Assembly (NCBI GenBank): GCA_002328805.1
Contig: DCVX01000008.1
Span: 1-26,671, forward strand
Length of the DNA: 26,671 bases
DNA from: Candidatus Dojkabacteria bacterium UBA2177
Lineage (GTDB): Bacteria; Patescibacteriota; Dojkabacteria; SC72
Direction: 5' to 3'
The position numbers were made by a program, and so were the translations under genes. Numbering within the stretch: the first letter of the stretch is position 1; each line of letters starts with the position of its first letter. The notes under the pieces were generated by a model, which was not told the origin of the DNA, made no database searches, and saw only the letters and a program-made list of their open reading frames with translations. This document shows, in pieces, positions 1 to 7,629 of the stretch.

Positions 1-1260
1 TCTGTTTATTTGGCCAAGAAGGCTATAAACCAGATTAGAAAGCTCGTTGAGGACAAATATGGAAAAGAATATATTCCTGAAAAGCCTAATTACTACAAGA
101 ACAAAGCAAAGAATGCACAGGAAGCACACGAGGCTATAAGGCCAACAGATTTCTCTTTAGATTTCTCTAAGATTGAAAAAGAGCATGGTAAAGCAGCAAT
201 GAAATTGTATGAACTCATATGGAAGAGGGCAGTATCCAGTCAAATGAGTAATAAGGAAGTAGAAGCCTTAAAGGTGTCCTTGAAACCGAAAGACTTAGAT
301 AAACCAGAATATATATTCACTTTAGGTGGAGAAAGAACACTCTTTGACGGTTTTAGAAAGGTTTTGGGTTCTAAGAAAGACGCAGATGATTTGCAGGAGA
401 TTGCCCAACTAAAGGAAGGAGATGAACTAGAGAAGATAGAGTTTGTAAACGAACAGAAGTTTACTCAACCCCCTGCGAGATATACTGAGGCTTCCTTAAT
501 CAAAAAGCTTGAAGCGCTAGGTATAGGAAGACCTTCTACATATTCCTCAATAATATCTACAATTCGAGATAGGGGGTATGTTGAATTTGAATCAAGGACA
601 ATATTTCCTACAGATATTGGTAGGGTAGTAACTAATTTCCTTAGAGGGAATTTTAAGAGATTGGTAGATTACAAATATACTGCTATGGTGGAGAATGAAT
701 TGGATGATATCGCCTTAGGGAAGAAGGAGTATGTTCCTGTCATAGACGAGGAATATAAGTCCCTTATGAGAAATATTAAAAAAGCAGACAAAGAAGTTAA
801 GAAGGAAGATGTTGTTATACTGGGCAAATCAGACGAGAAGTGTCCAGAGTGTGGAGGGGAAATGGTTGTAAGAATAGGGAGATATGGAAAATTCTTAAGT
901 TGTGCCAAATTTCCAGAGTGCAAGGGTATGAAAGATCTTAGCGGAGGAGAGGAGAATCTGGATTATGACAAATATTTTAAGCCAGAAAAATGCCCAGAAT
1001 GTGGGGCCAAAATGATTTTAAAGGATGGAAGATATGGTAAATTCTGGGCATGTGAGACATATCCAGAGTGCAAAGGAATAGTTCCTCTTTTATTAAATGA
1101 GAAATGTCCAGAGTGTGGTAATCATCTGGTTGAAAGAAGAAGTAAGTGGGGGAAGACATTTGTAGGATGTAGTAATTACCCAGATTGTACCTACATCAAG
1201 GGGAGTAAGAAAAATAATAAACCTAAAAAGAAAAGCAAATCTAAAAAGAAAAGTAGTTAA
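1..1260 (+). CDS. topA: DNA topoisomerase I, C-terminal part (5' truncated by window)
   Basis: This is a type IA topoisomerase, which relaxes negatively supercoiled DNA. The reading frame is open from base 1, and the first codon (Ser) lies where the family's YxRTDS active-site motif ends, so the catalytic tyrosine should sit a few codons upstream of the window. Visible family motifs are QEAHEAIRPTD near the start and PPARYTEASLIKKLEALGIG with GRPSTYSSII after it. Three C-terminal zinc ribbons follow, each beginning CPECG and ending with a second cysteine pair of the type C-x(4,5)-PEC or C-x(4)-PDC. The protein ends in a lysine/serine-rich tail of about 20 residues. The TTG at base 10 is an internal leucine codon, not a start. 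radC follows after 34 bases. Confidence 0.97.
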   Translation, partial: SVYLAKKAINQIRKLVEDKYGKEYIPEKPNYYKNKAKNAQEAHEAIRPTDFSLDFSKIEKEHGKAAMKLYELIWKRAVSSQMSNKEVEALKVSLKPKDLDKPEYIFTLGGERTLFDGFRKVLGSKKDADDLQEIAQLKEGDELEKIEFVNEQKFTQPPARYTEASLIKKLEALGIGRPSTYSSIISTIRDRGYVEFESRTIFPTDIGRVVTNFLRGNFKRLVDYKYTAMVENELDDIALGKKEYVPVIDEEYKSLMRNIKKADKEVKKEDVVILGKSDEKCPECGGEMVVRIGRYGKFLSCAKFPECKGMKDLSGGEENLDYDKYFKPEKCPECGAKMILKDGRYGKFWACETYPECKGIVPLLLNEKCPECGNHLVERRSKWGKTFVGCSNYPDCTYIKGSKKNNKPKKKSKSKKKSS

Positions 1261-1294
1261 TATCTTTTTAACAACTATCTCCTAAGATGCTTAT

Positions 1295-1930
1295 ATGCTT
1301 CCTAGGGAGAAATATATAGAAAAGGGAATAGATAACCTCAGCGACCAAGACCTAATCGCCATAATGGTGGGGACTGGAACGAAGGGGAAAGATTTCATGA
1401 GTGTTTCAAGAAGTGTCGTTATTAGGATGAGAAGGCTGGTCAAGAGTGGAAGGGATATTGATATTCGAGATATCACGGAGGTAGAGGGTGTAGGCGTTGT
1501 TACTGCAATGAGAATCCTCTCTGGTATTGAATTGGGCAAGAGGTTATATGGGCTTGAGAATAGTGAAAAAAGCGTAGTTAGGAACTCCCAGGAAGCATAT
1601 TCAGCCCTTAGGGATATAGGTAGTAGAAAACAGGAAAATGTTATTGCTCTCTTCCTTAATTCTCGCTTCCAGGTCCTAGAGAGGCGTGTAATCTGCATAG
1701 GTAGTCTAGATGGTGTTAACGTCCTCCCTAGAGATATAATAATCCCAGCCTTAGAACTTAACGCTAGTAGCGTAGTAATAGCACATAATCACCCCTCTGG
1801 AGATCCTTCACCTAGTGAGGAAGATATCCTTATTACAAAAAGAATTCAAGAGGGTTTGGAATTAGTAGGCCTAAATCTTCTGGACCATATCGTAGTTACG
1901 AATGACTCTTGGAGGAGAATAGAAATATAA
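1295..1930 (+). CDS. radC: RadC/UPF0758 family JAB-domain protein
   Basis: The 211-residue protein belongs to the RadC (UPF0758) family, whose precise role is unsettled despite the name 'DNA repair protein'. An N-terminal helical region begins LSDQDLIAIMVGTGTKGKDF, a helix-hairpin-helix-like stretch follows (EVEGVGVVTAMRILSGIELG), and the C-terminal JAB/MPN-like metalloprotease-fold domain carries the metal motif HNHPSGDPSPSEED at residues 164-177 (H164, H166, D170?). The length is normal for the family. The ATG at 1295 is the first plausible start; no Shine-Dalgarno is visible. A TAAGAT at 1283-1288 lies 6 bases before the ATG but has no good -35. It follows topA closely and may be co-transcribed. 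Confidence 0.93.
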   Translation: MLPREKYIEKGIDNLSDQDLIAIMVGTGTKGKDFMSVSRSVVIRMRRLVKSGRDIDIRDITEVEGVGVVTAMRILSGIELGKRLYGLENSEKSVVRNSQEAYSALRDIGSRKQENVIALFLNSRFQVLERRVICIGSLDGVNVLPRDIIIPALELNASSVVIAHNHPSGDPSPSEEDILITKRIQEGLELVGLNLLDHIVVTNDSWRRIEI

Positions 1931-1933
1931 AGG

Positions 1934-1962
1934 TTGTCAAAGCTTTTTTAACCCTGTATAAT
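1934..1962 (+). promoter_or_regulatory. sigma70-type promoter for rpsB-tsf
   Basis: TTGTCA (1934-1939) and TATAAT (1957-1962) are separated by exactly 17 bases: a near-consensus vegetative promoter. Transcription would start near 1969, giving an 80-base leader before the rpsB ATG. That leader contains the hairpin at 1989-2029. Confidence 0.85.
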
Positions 1963-1988
1963 CCAATTGTTTAATTAATATATCTCAT

Positions 1989-2029
1989 ATATCTTTGTTC
2001 CAATCCTGGACACAGTCCAACAAAGATAT
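1989..2029 (+). promoter_or_regulatory. compound hairpin in the rpsB leader (candidate S2 autoregulatory element)
   Basis: A 10-bp perfect outer stem (1989-1998 with 2020-2029), an 8-base one-sided bulge on the 5' side (1999-2006), and a 5-bp inner stem TGGAC/GTCCA (2007-2011 with 2015-2019) closing an ACA loop. The inner stem is flush with the outer stem on the 3' side. It ends 22 bases before the rpsB start and just before the ribosome binding site. No T-run follows, so it is not an intrinsic terminator. Several ribosomal-protein operons are known to be controlled by leader structures bound by their own product; assigning that role here is inference. Confidence 0.6.
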
Positions 2030-2051
2030 TAATAAAAGGAAAGGAAATAAA

Positions 2052-3188
2052 ATGGCAGAAGTCAAAAAAGAAGTCTCTAAGAAAGCTGAGACTAAAAACA
2101 AAAGTTTTCAATTACCAGAAATTATAGATTTTCTTAAAGCAGGAGTTCACTTTGGGCACAAGAAAAGTGCTTGGAATCCTAGAATGGAGAAATATATTTA
2201 TGAAGTTAGAAATGGCATTCACATCATAGACCTTGTTCAAACAAGAGAGGTCTTGGGAGATGTCCTAGAGCAATTGGAAAAGTATTCAAACAATGGAAAT
2301 ATTCTAATCGTTGGAACGAAGGGGCAAGCAGCTTCTGTGGTTGAAAAAGTTGCTGAAGAGAAGGGTCTTTTCTATATCAACAGAAGATGGATGGGAGGAC
2401 TCTTTACCAACTTTGATGTTATTAAGAAGAGTGTTCACTCACTAATAAAGATGGAGGAGCAATTAGCTCAAGGCGTTGAAGATTTAGTAAAGAAGGAGAG
2501 GCTCTTAATGGAGAGAGATATCTCTAGACTAAACAGGATTTACAAAGGTATCAAATTCATGGAGAAACTTCCTGAAGCTGTTATTGTTATAGATAGCCAA
2601 GTTGAAAAGAATGCTATTAAAGAAGCAAGAAAGATGGGAATCCCCATAATCGCTTTAATAGATACAAACTGTAACCCAGATGATATAGATTATCCCATTC
2701 CTGCAAACGATGACTCCATAAAGAGTATCTCTTTGTTTGTAAACCTCTTCGGAGAGGTTGTTGGAAAATCTAAGAAATCTCTAGGTGTTATAGCATTAAG
2801 AAGAGATCATGAAGCAAAATTAGCTAGGATGAAGAAGGAATATGAGGACGAGAAAGAGAGGAGGGAGAGAATGGAACAGCAAGAGAGAGAAAGAATGAAG
2901 GCACTGAGAGAAGGAAAGGTTGATGCTGAGAAGGTTGGTTCTGTAGTTAGGGTTGTAAAGAAGGAAAAGAATATAGAGGATGAAGTAAAGGAAGCAGAGA
3001 AGGTAAAGAATAGTGCAGATTCCAAATCTATTGAAGAATTGGAACTTTCTACAAGAACAGAGAATGCCCTTAAAGATGCAAAGATTAAAACAGTAGGGCA
3101 ACTGAAGAAGCTTTCTGAAGAAGAGATGAGAGATATTAAGGGTGTAGGAGAGAAATCTGTAGAAGAGATTCAAAAAGCAATAAAGTAG
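2052..3188 (+). CDS. rpsB: 30S ribosomal protein uS2 with C-terminal coiled coil and alpha-CTD-like domain
   Basis: Residues about 25-250 are a standard uS2: LKAGVHFGHKKSAWNPRM near the N terminus, then RRWMGGLFTNF, and IALIDTNCNPDDIDYPIPAN. The protein is 378 residues, whereas uS2 is usually about 230-260. The extra C terminus is a charged, coiled-coil-like stretch (about 255-325), followed by residues 326-378, which match the RNA polymerase alpha C-terminal domain (SIEELELSTRTENALK, then GVGEKSVEEIQKAI). The start is ATG 2052, preceded by two AAGGA sequences (2036-2040 and 2041-2045), the second 6 bases away. A TTG in frame at 1995 falls inside the leader hairpin and is rejected. Transcription is from the promoter at 1934; tsf follows after 26 bases, as in the classical rpsB-tsf operon. 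Confidence 0.97.
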   Translation: MAEVKKEVSKKAETKNKSFQLPEIIDFLKAGVHFGHKKSAWNPRMEKYIYEVRNGIHIIDLVQTREVLGDVLEQLEKYSNNGNILIVGTKGQAASVVEKVAEEKGLFYINRRWMGGLFTNFDVIKKSVHSLIKMEEQLAQGVEDLVKKERLLMERDISRLNRIYKGIKFMEKLPEAVIVIDSQVEKNAIKEARKMGIPIIALIDTNCNPDDIDYPIPANDDSIKSISLFVNLFGEVVGKSKKSLGVIALRRDHEAKLARMKKEYEDEKERRERMEQQERERMKALREGKVDAEKVGSVVRVVKKEKNIEDEVKEAEKVKNSADSKSIEELELSTRTENALKDAKIKTVGQLKKLSEEEMRDIKGVGEKSVEEIQKAIK

Positions 3189-3214
3189 TTAATATTAGCT
3201 TTAGGAAACTTAAA

Positions 3215-3934
3215 ATGGCATACAAAGCAAAAGTAGAGGACATTAAATCTTTAAGAGCAAAAACATCTGCAGGAATGGCTTTATGTAAAGAAGCCTTAGT
3301 TAAGTCTGATGGCGATATGGACAAAGCAGTAGAGTATATAAACAAACGAAGTGATGTTATAAGTCGACTCAGGAATTTAACAGGTGCAAAGATTGGTTTA
3401 TGTAAATTAGCTTTGGAAGAAGCAGAAAAAGATTTTGAAAAAGCTGTAGAAATTATTAAAGAGAGAGGTTGGGATGAGCCTATAGGGGAGGATCTTGGAG
3501 AAAAGGTCGAAGGAGTAATAGAATCATATGTCCATGGTAAAGAGCAGAAATTAGCAGCTCTAGTCGAGGTTAGATGTAAGACAGACTTTGTTGCAAGGAA
3601 TGAAGATTTCAGAGAATTTGCTCATGAAGTGGTTCTTCAGGTAGCAGCAATGAAGCCACAATATGTCTCTAAAGAAGATATCCCGGAAAGCGTTTTAGCT
3701 GAATTAAGAGAGCTTTTCATGAAGGAAGCTAAAATGGAAGGCAAGCCAGAGAATATAGTAGAAAAGATAGTAGAAGGTAAGATGGAGAAATTCTATTCCG
3801 AGAAATGTCTTCTAGAACAGAAGTGGTTTAAAGATGAAGAAAAAACTATAGGAGATCTTTTGGGCAATGCCGTCCAGAAAATGGGCGAGCCTATAGAAAT
3901 AGTAAGGTTTGTTTTGTGGGAAATGGGTCAGTAA
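3215..3934 (+). CDS. tsf: elongation factor Ts with two tandem N-terminal UBA domains
   Basis: EF-Ts is the nucleotide-exchange factor that recycles EF-Tu-GDP. The core carries the family signature EVRCKTDFVARNEDF and the dimerisation-type helices that follow. The N terminus is unusual. Two copies of the UBA-like EF-Tu-binding module stand side by side: DIKSLRAKTSAGMALCKEAL (about residues 9-28, module to about 46) and VISRLRNLTGAKIGLCKLAL (about 48-67, module to about 86). They share LR..T.A...LCK.AL......D..KAVE.I..R. The family normally has one. Length is 239 residues, between short single-core EF-Ts proteins (about 200) and long ones (about 280). AGGA at 3203-3206 lies 8 bases from the ATG. 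Downstream of rpsB and co-transcribed with it; pyrH, often next, is absent. Confidence 0.96.
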   Translation: MAYKAKVEDIKSLRAKTSAGMALCKEALVKSDGDMDKAVEYINKRSDVISRLRNLTGAKIGLCKLALEEAEKDFEKAVEIIKERGWDEPIGEDLGEKVEGVIESYVHGKEQKLAALVEVRCKTDFVARNEDFREFAHEVVLQVAAMKPQYVSKEDIPESVLAELRELFMKEAKMEGKPENIVEKIVEGKMEKFYSEKCLLEQKWFKDEEKTIGDLLGNAVQKMGEPIEIVRFVLWEMGQ

Positions 3935-3977
3935 ATTCTTAAATTTCATAAATCTCAACTTCAAAGGATTTTTCCTC

Positions 3978-4006
3978 TTGTTAAACTTTCTTTATTGATA
4001 TACAAT
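3978..4006 (+). promoter_or_regulatory. promoter for frr-rseP operon
   Basis: TTGTTA (3978-3983) and TACAAT (4001-4006) with a 17-base spacer. Expected start is near 4013, giving a short leader of about 22 bases that shows no Shine-Dalgarno. It lies in the 100-base gap between tsf and frr. Confidence 0.65.
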
Positions 4007-4034
4007 TATTCAATAATATTTCAACTAATACTGT

Positions 4035-4580
4035 ATGGATATAGACCTATTTAAGAAAGATATTGAAAAGTGCATAGACCACTTAAAAGAGGATCTCTCT
4101 CAAATAAGGACTGGACGTGCAAACCCAGAATTAGTAGAAGAGGTTTCAGTGGATGCTTATGGAGCTGCAACCCCTATTAAGAACATCGCAACTATAAGTG
4201 TTGTCGATGCAAAGACAATAAATATTCAACCTTGGGACAAGTCAATAGTAGATAATATCGCACATGGTTTAGAAGATGCAAACATGGGGTTTTCAATAAT
4301 TGCGGAAGGAGATAGGGTTCTAGTTAAACTTCCAGATCTTACAGAAGAGAGGAGAAAAGAGTATGTAAAGATTATGAAAGAGAGAATAGAGGATGGAAGA
4401 ATAGCTGTGAGACAGGTTCGTCAGCAATATATGAAGGAGATAGATGAAGCTCAAAAGGAAGGTTTTTCTGAGGATCAGGCAGATAGGTTAAGAGATGAGA
4501 TAGAAAGAATTGTAAAAGAAACAAATGATAGGATAGAGGAGATAAGGAAAGAGAAGGAGAAAGAGCTCACTACAATTTAA
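4035..4580 (+). CDS. frr: ribosome recycling factor
   Basis: RRF splits post-termination ribosomes together with EF-G. The 181-residue protein has the usual length and the family's conserved blocks: QIRTGRANPELVEEV near the N terminus (domain I helix into domain II), YGAATPIKNIATISV and INIQPWDKS in domain II, LPDLTEERRKEYVK and the long terminal helix with VRQVRQ. The start is ATG 4035; the upstream sequence has no clear Shine-Dalgarno. It usually sits after tsf-pyrH; here pyrH is missing and a separate promoter precedes frr. rseP follows after 16 bases. Confidence 0.97.
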   Translation: MDIDLFKKDIEKCIDHLKEDLSQIRTGRANPELVEEVSVDAYGAATPIKNIATISVVDAKTINIQPWDKSIVDNIAHGLEDANMGFSIIAEGDRVLVKLPDLTEERRKEYVKIMKERIEDGRIAVRQVRQQYMKEIDEAQKEGFSEDQADRLRDEIERIVKETNDRIEEIRKEKEKELTTI

Positions 4581-4596
4581 ATTTTGTTTCTAAAAC

Positions 4597-5733
4597 ATGT
4601 TATCCACGGTTGTTAACATAATTCTTTTCATCTTTGTAATTGGTTTTTTGACATTAATCCATGAATTAGGCCATTTTCTTGTAGCAAAGATCGTTGGTGC
4701 AAGAGTCTATGAATTTTCCATAGGTTTTGGTCCTAAACTGTTTTCAAAGAAGTATGGTGAGACGCTTTACTGTGTAAGGATTATTCCTCTTGGGGGCTTT
4801 GTAAAGATATTGGGAGATGGAGATCCAAGTGAATATGAACAGGAGGGTGAGGATCTAAGTAAGAGCGAATACAATCTGAATAACAAATCTAAAATTGCTC
4901 AGATTTTAGTAATGTTGGCGGGTGTGTTTATGAATATCCTTTTTGCGATATTCTTCTACTACATAATACTTGCTTTCAATGGTTGGAAGACAAGTCCAGT
5001 CTATGTTGATATATCCGAGATTAATATTGTTGCTGCTGATGTTGAACAAACATTGGGATATAGTGTTTTGGAAGATGGGAATGCTATAAAATCTGGGATC
5101 CCAGAGTATGGAGTGATTAAAGAAATTAATGGGATAGTGGTTAGTGACAAAGATGCTTTGACAGCAGAGATAGAAGGGGCAGACGAGGTGACTCTTTTTG
5201 TCTGTGATGAGATGGAGAGGGAGTGTGGGGAGTATCCTATAACCGTTAATGAGGAAGGGAAGATAGGGATATTTCTTTCTTATGGCTACATTTTGAATTA
5301 TTCAGATCATAAGCTTTTTTCAGGTCCTCTTTACTTAGCAAACAACCTTAAAATAATAGGGAGGGTACTATCCTCTATGTTTGGAACAGCGAGAGAGACG
5401 GGTGATTATTCAGATTTATCTAATACGGTTTCTGGTCCTGTGGGGATATTCCTTCTAATAGACAGTTTGAAGACAAGGGGTTTGTTAGTGTTCCTTTCTT
5501 TAATTGCAGATCTTTCAATCTCTTTAGCAATCATGAATATTCTTCCTGTTCCAGCTTTAGATGGGGGGAGGGTGATGATCGTTGCTCTTGAAGGGGTATT
5601 TAGAAAGGATTTTGACGAAAAATTAAAAGCAATTATCATAAATGGTAGCATGATTTTTCTAATGATTTTGGTAGTATTGATTATGGTAAAGGATATAGTT
5701 AATATAGATACTATGAAGGAGATGCTTGGGTAA
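4597..5733 (+). CDS. rseP: site-2-type intramembrane zinc metalloprotease (RseP/M50 family)
   Basis: A membrane-embedded protease of the S2P/M50B family that cleaves transmembrane substrates within the bilayer, commonly anti-sigma factors or signal-peptide remnants; the substrate here is unknown. The first membrane helix carries the zinc motif HELGH at residues 22-26. The second active-site motif NILPVPALDGGR is at 314-325, with D322 as the third zinc ligand. Between them lie a second helix (about 100-125) and a PDZ-like domain (about 130-215). A last helix is near 350-372. The length of 378 is typical. The stop codon overlaps the ATG of the next gene by one base (TAATG), indicating translational coupling with the surface protein downstream. 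Confidence 0.94.
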   Translation: MLSTVVNIILFIFVIGFLTLIHELGHFLVAKIVGARVYEFSIGFGPKLFSKKYGETLYCVRIIPLGGFVKILGDGDPSEYEQEGEDLSKSEYNLNNKSKIAQILVMLAGVFMNILFAIFFYYIILAFNGWKTSPVYVDISEINIVAADVEQTLGYSVLEDGNAIKSGIPEYGVIKEINGIVVSDKDALTAEIEGADEVTLFVCDEMERECGEYPITVNEEGKIGIFLSYGYILNYSDHKLFSGPLYLANNLKIIGRVLSSMFGTARETGDYSDLSNTVSGPVGIFLLIDSLKTRGLLVFLSLIADLSISLAIMNILPVPALDGGRVMIVALEGVFRKDFDEKLKAIIINGSMIFLMILVVLIMVKDIVNIDTMKEMLG

Positions 5734-7361
5734 TGGAAGTAATGCTGCCTAATAAAAATAAAAGGAATGTAATAATACTTTCAATATTAGCTTTTGTTTT
5801 TCTTGGTTCAGGAATTTTTCTTTTGTGGAGGGTTAATCAGGAGGAAGATCTTTCGCCTGAATATTCTGAAGCTGGTGGTTCTAATGAGGGTTGTGCTCCT
5901 GAATATTCATGTTCAGAAGTGTGTACAGGTTGTAGGAGAGATTGTTTTAATAAAGACGGTGTTTTTTGTGGAACAGAGGTTTGTGACGGAGGAGGATTAT
6001 GTCAATGTAAGAGTGGTTGGAAGCTGTTTTGTCCTCTAAATAGCTCTTGTACGGAAGCATGTGGAGACACAGAGGAGACTCCTGTAACTCAGTGTACATG
6101 TGTTGGAGGGTGGGGTAATAGTTGTGGAATAAATTGTCAATTCCCTTCTGGAACACAAGCGGAGGTGAATGCAGCTGCTAAGAAAGATTGTAAGGATAAA
6201 GTAGCTATGTGTGATGGCTCCACAGGAAAAGTTAAAATAGAGGATTACACTCCAAGCCACGTTTGTTATGGTAAGCTGAGCGAGTGTAAAAACCCTTACG
6301 CTCCTAATCCTTGCACACCACCACCACCACCACCACCTCCACCACCACCTCCCGACCCGGTCTGTGATGGAGGTAATTGGGACAACTTAGGTAAACCCTC
6401 TGGGGTATATCCATACTGTTCAGATATAGATTACTCCTTTGTTGCAAAAGATGCAGATGGAGTAGATAAAAGTACCATAATTGTAAAAGTAAATGGTGAT
6501 GTTAGAGTAAATGCCAGTAAGACCACTATTAAGACAGGGGATCAAGAGGTTAGAGTCAAAGAAACTCTATCAACAGAAACAAACTGCTTAGAACCTGGGG
6601 ACTACACAATATCTGCAGTGTGGAAGGATAAAAAAGGAGCAGGTGGTGCTGGAACAGATTGTGCCTTAACAACATCCTTTACCGTAGCAGAGGAAATAAA
6701 GAACCCAGATTGGAATATTACAAAAATTCCAGTTGAATCCTGTATAGATGAGAATACAGAGAATCCGAAGGCGAAATTAGAATATACAATAACCGTAAAA
6801 AATACTGGAGAGGGTAGTGGTGAGATAGCATCCATAGTAGATACTCTTGACAGTAAAGTTTTGGAGGGATATATAGATGGGATAAGCTCTAATGGAGAAT
6901 TCTCTGGAGGAGAAATATCTTGGCTATTAACAGGAGCAGATAGACAATTCGCACCAGGTCAGTCCAAGACATATACATATTCCTTTATAGTTCCTAAAGA
7001 TGCCTTTGGGACCTATGATAATACCGTAGAGGCAATTCCTAGCGCAGGGAACTCTTTAATAGCGAATGCAAGTATAATTGCAGATTGTATTATCCAGGAG
7101 CCAGAAGAACCTGAAGAAGAGCCTGAGACACCGCCTGACGAGCCTCTCCCTGGGACAGGAATCTTTGATGATGGTCAAGGCGCTCTAATTCTAGGGTTTG
7201 CACTGTTGATACTAGGTTTTACTTGGAGGATTATTGGGAATAATACATTGCTATTAGTTCATAACGCTATTGACTTAAAGAAACAAACTTCAAAGAAACG
7301 AGAATTGAAGAAGAATATTCAAAGAAAAAAGAATTTTGAAAGAAAAGTAGTAAAAGATTAA
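5733..7361 (+). CDS. cysteine-rich surface protein with polyproline linker and LPXTG-type anchor
   Basis: No specific function is recognised. The 542-residue protein starts with a membrane-spanning signal segment (about 13-33). A cysteine-rich region (about 53-197) holds 21 cysteines, often in CxxC or spaced pairs. Twelve consecutive prolines follow (about 196-207), then two beta-rich segments; the second (about 325-450) resembles DUF11-type surface repeat domains (KLEYTITVKNTGEGSG, then FAPGQSKTYTYSF). An acidic Pro/Glu linker leads to LPGTG at 472-476, a membrane helix (about 482-502) and an unusually long basic tail of about 40 residues. The LPGTG-helix-basic order is that of a sortase substrate. 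Two ATGs, 5733 and 5742, are possible starts; 5733 overlaps the rseP stop. An extracellular, wall- or membrane-anchored role is inference. Confidence 0.8.
   Translation: MEVMLPNKNKRNVIILSILAFVFLGSGIFLLWRVNQEEDLSPEYSEAGGSNEGCAPEYSCSEVCTGCRRDCFNKDGVFCGTEVCDGGGLCQCKSGWKLFCPLNSSCTEACGDTEETPVTQCTCVGGWGNSCGINCQFPSGTQAEVNAAAKKDCKDKVAMCDGSTGKVKIEDYTPSHVCYGKLSECKNPYAPNPCTPPPPPPPPPPPPDPVCDGGNWDNLGKPSGVYPYCSDIDYSFVAKDADGVDKSTIIVKVNGDVRVNASKTTIKTGDQEVRVKETLSTETNCLEPGDYTISAVWKDKKGAGGAGTDCALTTSFTVAEEIKNPDWNITKIPVESCIDENTENPKAKLEYTITVKNTGEGSGEIASIVDTLDSKVLEGYIDGISSNGEFSGGEISWLLTGADRQFAPGQSKTYTYSFIVPKDAFGTYDNTVEAIPSAGNSLIANASIIADCIIQEPEEPEEEPETPPDEPLPGTGIFDDGQGALILGFALLILGFTWRIIGNNTLLLVHNAIDLKKQTSKKRELKKNIQRKKNFERKVVKD
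6318..6353 (+). repeat. CCA-type trinucleotide tract encoding 12 prolines
   Basis: Twelve consecutive proline codons, nearly all CCA with CCT at two positions and a final CCC. The tract separates the cysteine-rich region from the beta-rich domains. Such tracts can change length by slippage without breaking the frame. Confidence 0.9.
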
Positions 7362-7368
7362 AAACATA

Positions 7369-7377
7369 TGCTATAAT
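7369..7377 (+). promoter_or_regulatory. extended -10 promoter for rpsU
   Basis: TGCTATAAT (7369-7377) is a perfect extended -10 element. The -35 position (about 7349-7354) has only a weak match, as is common for extended -10 promoters. Expected start is near 7384; the leader to the rpsU ATG is about 25 bases without a Shine-Dalgarno. Confidence 0.65.
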
Positions 7378-7408
7378 CACCCCGACATACTTAATTAAAA
7401 CATAAATC

Positions 7409-7609
7409 ATGGCTGTAATAGTACATTCCAACGAAAATATAGACAGTGCCCTTAAAAGACTCCACAGAGAAGTCCTAAGAGAGAAAACCCTAGATACTTA
7501 CAGAGAGAAGCAGTATAGGACTAAAAAAGCTGACGAAAAGATCCAGAAGAGAAGAGAATGGGCAAAAATGAAGAGAAGAAGAAGAGCTGCTGCACGAAGA
7601 GCTAAGTAA
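7409..7609 (+). CDS. rpsU: 30S ribosomal protein bS21
   Basis: The 66-residue basic protein matches bS21: NENIDSALKRLHREVLRE at the N terminus, a central YREKQYRTKK stretch and an Arg/Lys-rich C terminus with a long run of basic residues and alanines. bS21 binds the 30S platform near the 16S rRNA 3' end and helps mRNA recruitment. The length is normal. It has its own extended -10 promoter and is followed after 20 bases by a YqeY-family gene, a common pairing in bacteria. Confidence 0.95.
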   Translation: MAVIVHSNENIDSALKRLHREVLREKTLDTYREKQYRTKKADEKIQKRREWAKMKRRRRAAARRAK

Positions 7610-7629
7610 ATTGTTACTAAATATACCCT

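Noticed and set aside
1995..2051. In-frame TTG extension of rpsB
   Set aside because: It lies inside the leader hairpin and upstream of the tandem AAGGA; the encoded 19 residues are unlike uS2 N termini. ATG 2052 is preferred.
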